A DNA stretch of 7,108 bases. Origin: an uncultured bacterium. Lineage in GTDB: Bacteria; Cyanobacteriota; Vampirovibrionia; Gastranaerophilales; Gastranaerophilaceae. Below are positions 6,445-7,108 of the stretch, one piece after another. The position numbers and the translations under genes were made by a program. Positions within the stretch are counted from its first letter, which is position 1; each line of letters opens with the position of its first letter. The notes beneath the pieces are model-generated. The model did not search any database, had not been told where the DNA came from, and saw only the letters and a program-made list of their open reading frames with translations. The stretch covers positions 1-7,108 of the forward strand of contig CAMHDG010000079.1 of the NCBI GenBank assembly GCA_946183815.1, given 5' to 3'.

Positions 6445-6475
6445 GACTGGCCATGTGGCCGGTTTTTAGTTTTTT
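6445..6475 (+). terminator. GC-rich hairpin with T-tracts, terminator-like and orphan
   Basis: ACTGGCC (6446-6452) pairs with GGCCGGT (6457-6463) through a 4-base loop ATGT, with one T-G wobble. T-runs follow at 6463-6467 and 6470-6475. This looks like a plus-strand intrinsic terminator, yet no plus-strand gene precedes it; the GT9 gene reads away. It may stop antisense transcription entering from the GT9 gene, or serve as a palindromic operator. Its GC content stands out in this very AT-rich gap. Confidence 0.55.
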
Positions 6476-6497
6476 GCTTAATTTTTTGTAATATTTT

Positions 6498-6526
6498 ATG
6501 ACAAATGAAAAAAAAATCTATAGAAT
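6498..6526 (+). promoter_or_regulatory. Sigma70-type promoter for the structured leader and the gene at 6678
   Basis: ATGACA (5 of 6) at 6498-6503 and TAGAAT (5 of 6) at 6521-6526 are separated by exactly 17 bases. Transcription should start near 6533, which leaves a leader of about 145 bases before the ATG at 6678. It lies just downstream of the orphan hairpin. Confidence 0.6.
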
Positions 6527-6530
6527 AAAA

Positions 6531-6563
6531 ATGTACTTGGTTTTGAAACAATATCTTAATTGA
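6531..6563 (+). CDS. Possible 10-codon leader peptide MYLVLKQYLN
   Basis: An ATG at 6531 opens a 10-codon frame that ends in TGA at 6561-6563, one base before the first leader hairpin (6564). It has no Shine-Dalgarno. If TATAGA at 6519-6524 is the -10, the ATG lies six bases after it, the same spacing as the two apparently leaderless genes in this window. Three of ten residues are Leu and two are Tyr. Such a short frame can arise by chance, so this is tentative. Confidence 0.25.
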   Translation: MYLVLKQYLN

Positions 6564-6663
6564 TTGCGTAGGATAAACCGCAAAAGGTGCAGGGAAAGTT
6601 GCGCCTTAAGAGAGAATATACATTTACTAATAAAACGACACCTTGTTTTCAGGGTGTAGTTTT
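6533..6663 (+). ncRNA. Structured 5' leader with alternative pairings; candidate attenuator or riboswitch
   Basis: Three hairpins can be drawn. H1 is TTGCG (6564-6568) with CGCAA (6579-6583). H2 is AAGGTGCA (6584-6591) with TGCGCCTT (6600-6607) and loop GGGAAAGT, directly abutting H1. H3 is ACACCTT (6638-6644) with AGGGTGT (6651-6657), extended past one G-A mismatch by AAAAC (6632-6636) with GTTTT (6659-6663). Two exclusive alternatives exist. CGCAA (6579-6583) can instead pair with TTGCG at 6599-6603, which breaks H2. AAGGTG (6584-6589) can instead pair with CACCTT (6639-6644), which breaks both H2 and H3. H3 has only a short U-tract and lies 4 bases before the Shine-Dalgarno GGAGG (6668-6672), so control could act on transcription or translation. 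I match it to no known class. Confidence 0.5.
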
Positions 6664-6677
6664 GGCTGGAGGTTTTT

Positions 6678-7061
6678 ATGCGACATTGTTGTGAATTTGA
6701 TGCCTATGATATTTGGTATCTTAAAGATAGTGAAGAGTTTTCAAACAGAGCATTATTTATTGGGGATTGCCCTATTTGTAATAAACACGTTGCAATTCTG
6801 ACCCAACGTAATGTTAAAACAAATTCTTTTCTGACAATAAAAAAGGTCGGAGAATGTGCGATTAGTTTTGCAAAAGAGTTGATAAAAGAAATTGTTTACT
6901 CAAAAAATGCAATTAATAAAATGAAATTCCGCCCAAAACCTTATGGTTGGAGATATGGACTTAATAAAGAAAAAAAGGACAAAAAGGGCAATACTTATGT
7001 TGAACAGTATGCAAAAGATTTTTATGGAAATAAGGAGTTGGTTAAGAGGGAGGAGGGGTAA
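6678..7061 (+). CDS. Small Cys-rich protein of unknown function, 127 aa
   Basis: I do not recognise a named family. Two Cys pairs, CC at 4-5 and CPIC at 31-34 (followed by NKH), could form a zinc site like a treble-clef or zinc-ribbon fold; a further Cys lies at 60. The middle (about 51-80) looks helical. The basic C-terminal half contains KPYGWRYGLNKE (87-98) and YAKDFYGNKELVK (111-123), which look like conserved, possibly nucleic-acid-binding, segments. No signal peptide or membrane helix is present. The start is well supported by GGAGG at 6668-6672, 5 bases upstream. It stands alone behind its own promoter and a long structured leader, which is unusual for so small a gene and suggests specific control. 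A phage-derived or regulatory origin is possible but not shown. Confidence 0.75.
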   Translation: MRHCCEFDAYDIWYLKDSEEFSNRALFIGDCPICNKHVAILTQRNVKTNSFLTIKKVGECAISFAKELIKEIVYSKNAINKMKFRPKPYGWRYGLNKEKKDKKGNTYVEQYAKDFYGNKELVKREEG

Positions 7062-7070
7062 ATTATTGTT

Positions 7071-7105
7071 TATCTGCGAAGCAGATATATCTCTCCTTGG
7101 AGAGA
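7071..7105. repeat. Two adjacent palindromes after the last gene
   Basis: TATCTGC (7071-7077) and GCAGATA (7081-7087) form a perfect 7-bp stem around GAA. Directly after it, TCTCTCC (7090-7096) mirrors GGAGAGA (7099-7105) around TT. No clear T-tract follows before the window ends, so an intrinsic terminator cannot be confirmed. The back-to-back design resembles repeated extragenic palindromes; the element may continue past the edge. Confidence 0.6.
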
Positions 7106-7108
7106 GAG

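Noticed and set aside
6564..6620. Cobalamin or c-di-GMP (GEMM) riboswitch
   Set aside because: AGGTGC...GCGCCTTAAGAG resembles the 5' part of a cobalamin riboswitch, but the B12 box and the rest of the core are missing. CGCAAA with CCTTAA recalls GEMM, but the P1 stem and its GGGTTGCC partner are absent.

Overview
The window is AT-rich, densely coding bacterial DNA read with the standard bacterial code. It holds a glycine cleavage operon, an LPS-type glycosyltransferase, a membrane-anchored TonB/TolA-like protein and several genes I do not recognise. The last two named proteins point to an organism with an outer membrane. Low GC, the style of the hypothetical proteins and leaderless-looking promoters would fit an uncultured gut lineage such as Gastranaerophilales (Melainabacteria/Vampirovibrionia). 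That placement is an impression from sequence style, not proof. No insertion sequence, CRISPR array, tRNA or rRNA is visible.

Layout, left to right. (1) A small unknown gene (3-275, +). (2) The gcvT-gcvH-gcvPA operon (369-3228, +), with candidate promoters in the 93-base gap before it. An odd four-unit 10-bp tandem repeat begins on the last base of the gcvH stop codon. The operon ends in a strong intrinsic terminator (3246-3289), and the catalytic partner gcvPB does not follow. (3) A 365-residue unknown protein (3341-4438, +) with a glycine/alanine-rich hydrophobic core and a C-terminal tail carrying five spaced YFxE(S/T)TPxG repeats. (4) A bidirectional terminator (4463-4495) shared with the converging minus-strand gene. 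(5) Two minus-strand genes: a zinc-ribbon/transmembrane/TonB-C-like protein (4494-5345) and, upstream of it, a GT9 heptosyltransferase-type enzyme (5410-6396). Both start codons sit exactly six bases after an extended -10 box and have no Shine-Dalgarno, which suggests leaderless mRNAs. (6) A 281-base divergent intergenic region (6397-6677). It holds a GC-rich terminator-like hairpin, a good sigma70-type promoter, a possible 10-codon leader ORF and a roughly 130-base structured leader with mutually exclusive pairings, just ahead of (7) a small Cys-rich unknown gene (6678-7061, +). (8) Two adjacent palindromes at the right edge.

How the genes relate: GcvT, GcvH and GcvPA are parts of one enzyme system that feeds one-carbon units to tetrahydrofolate. 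The GT9 enzyme and the TonB/TolA-like protein both relate to the cell envelope and lie in the same direction, but each appears to have its own promoter. The most unusual feature is the structured leader at 6533-6663, a candidate attenuator or riboswitch that I cannot match to a known class.
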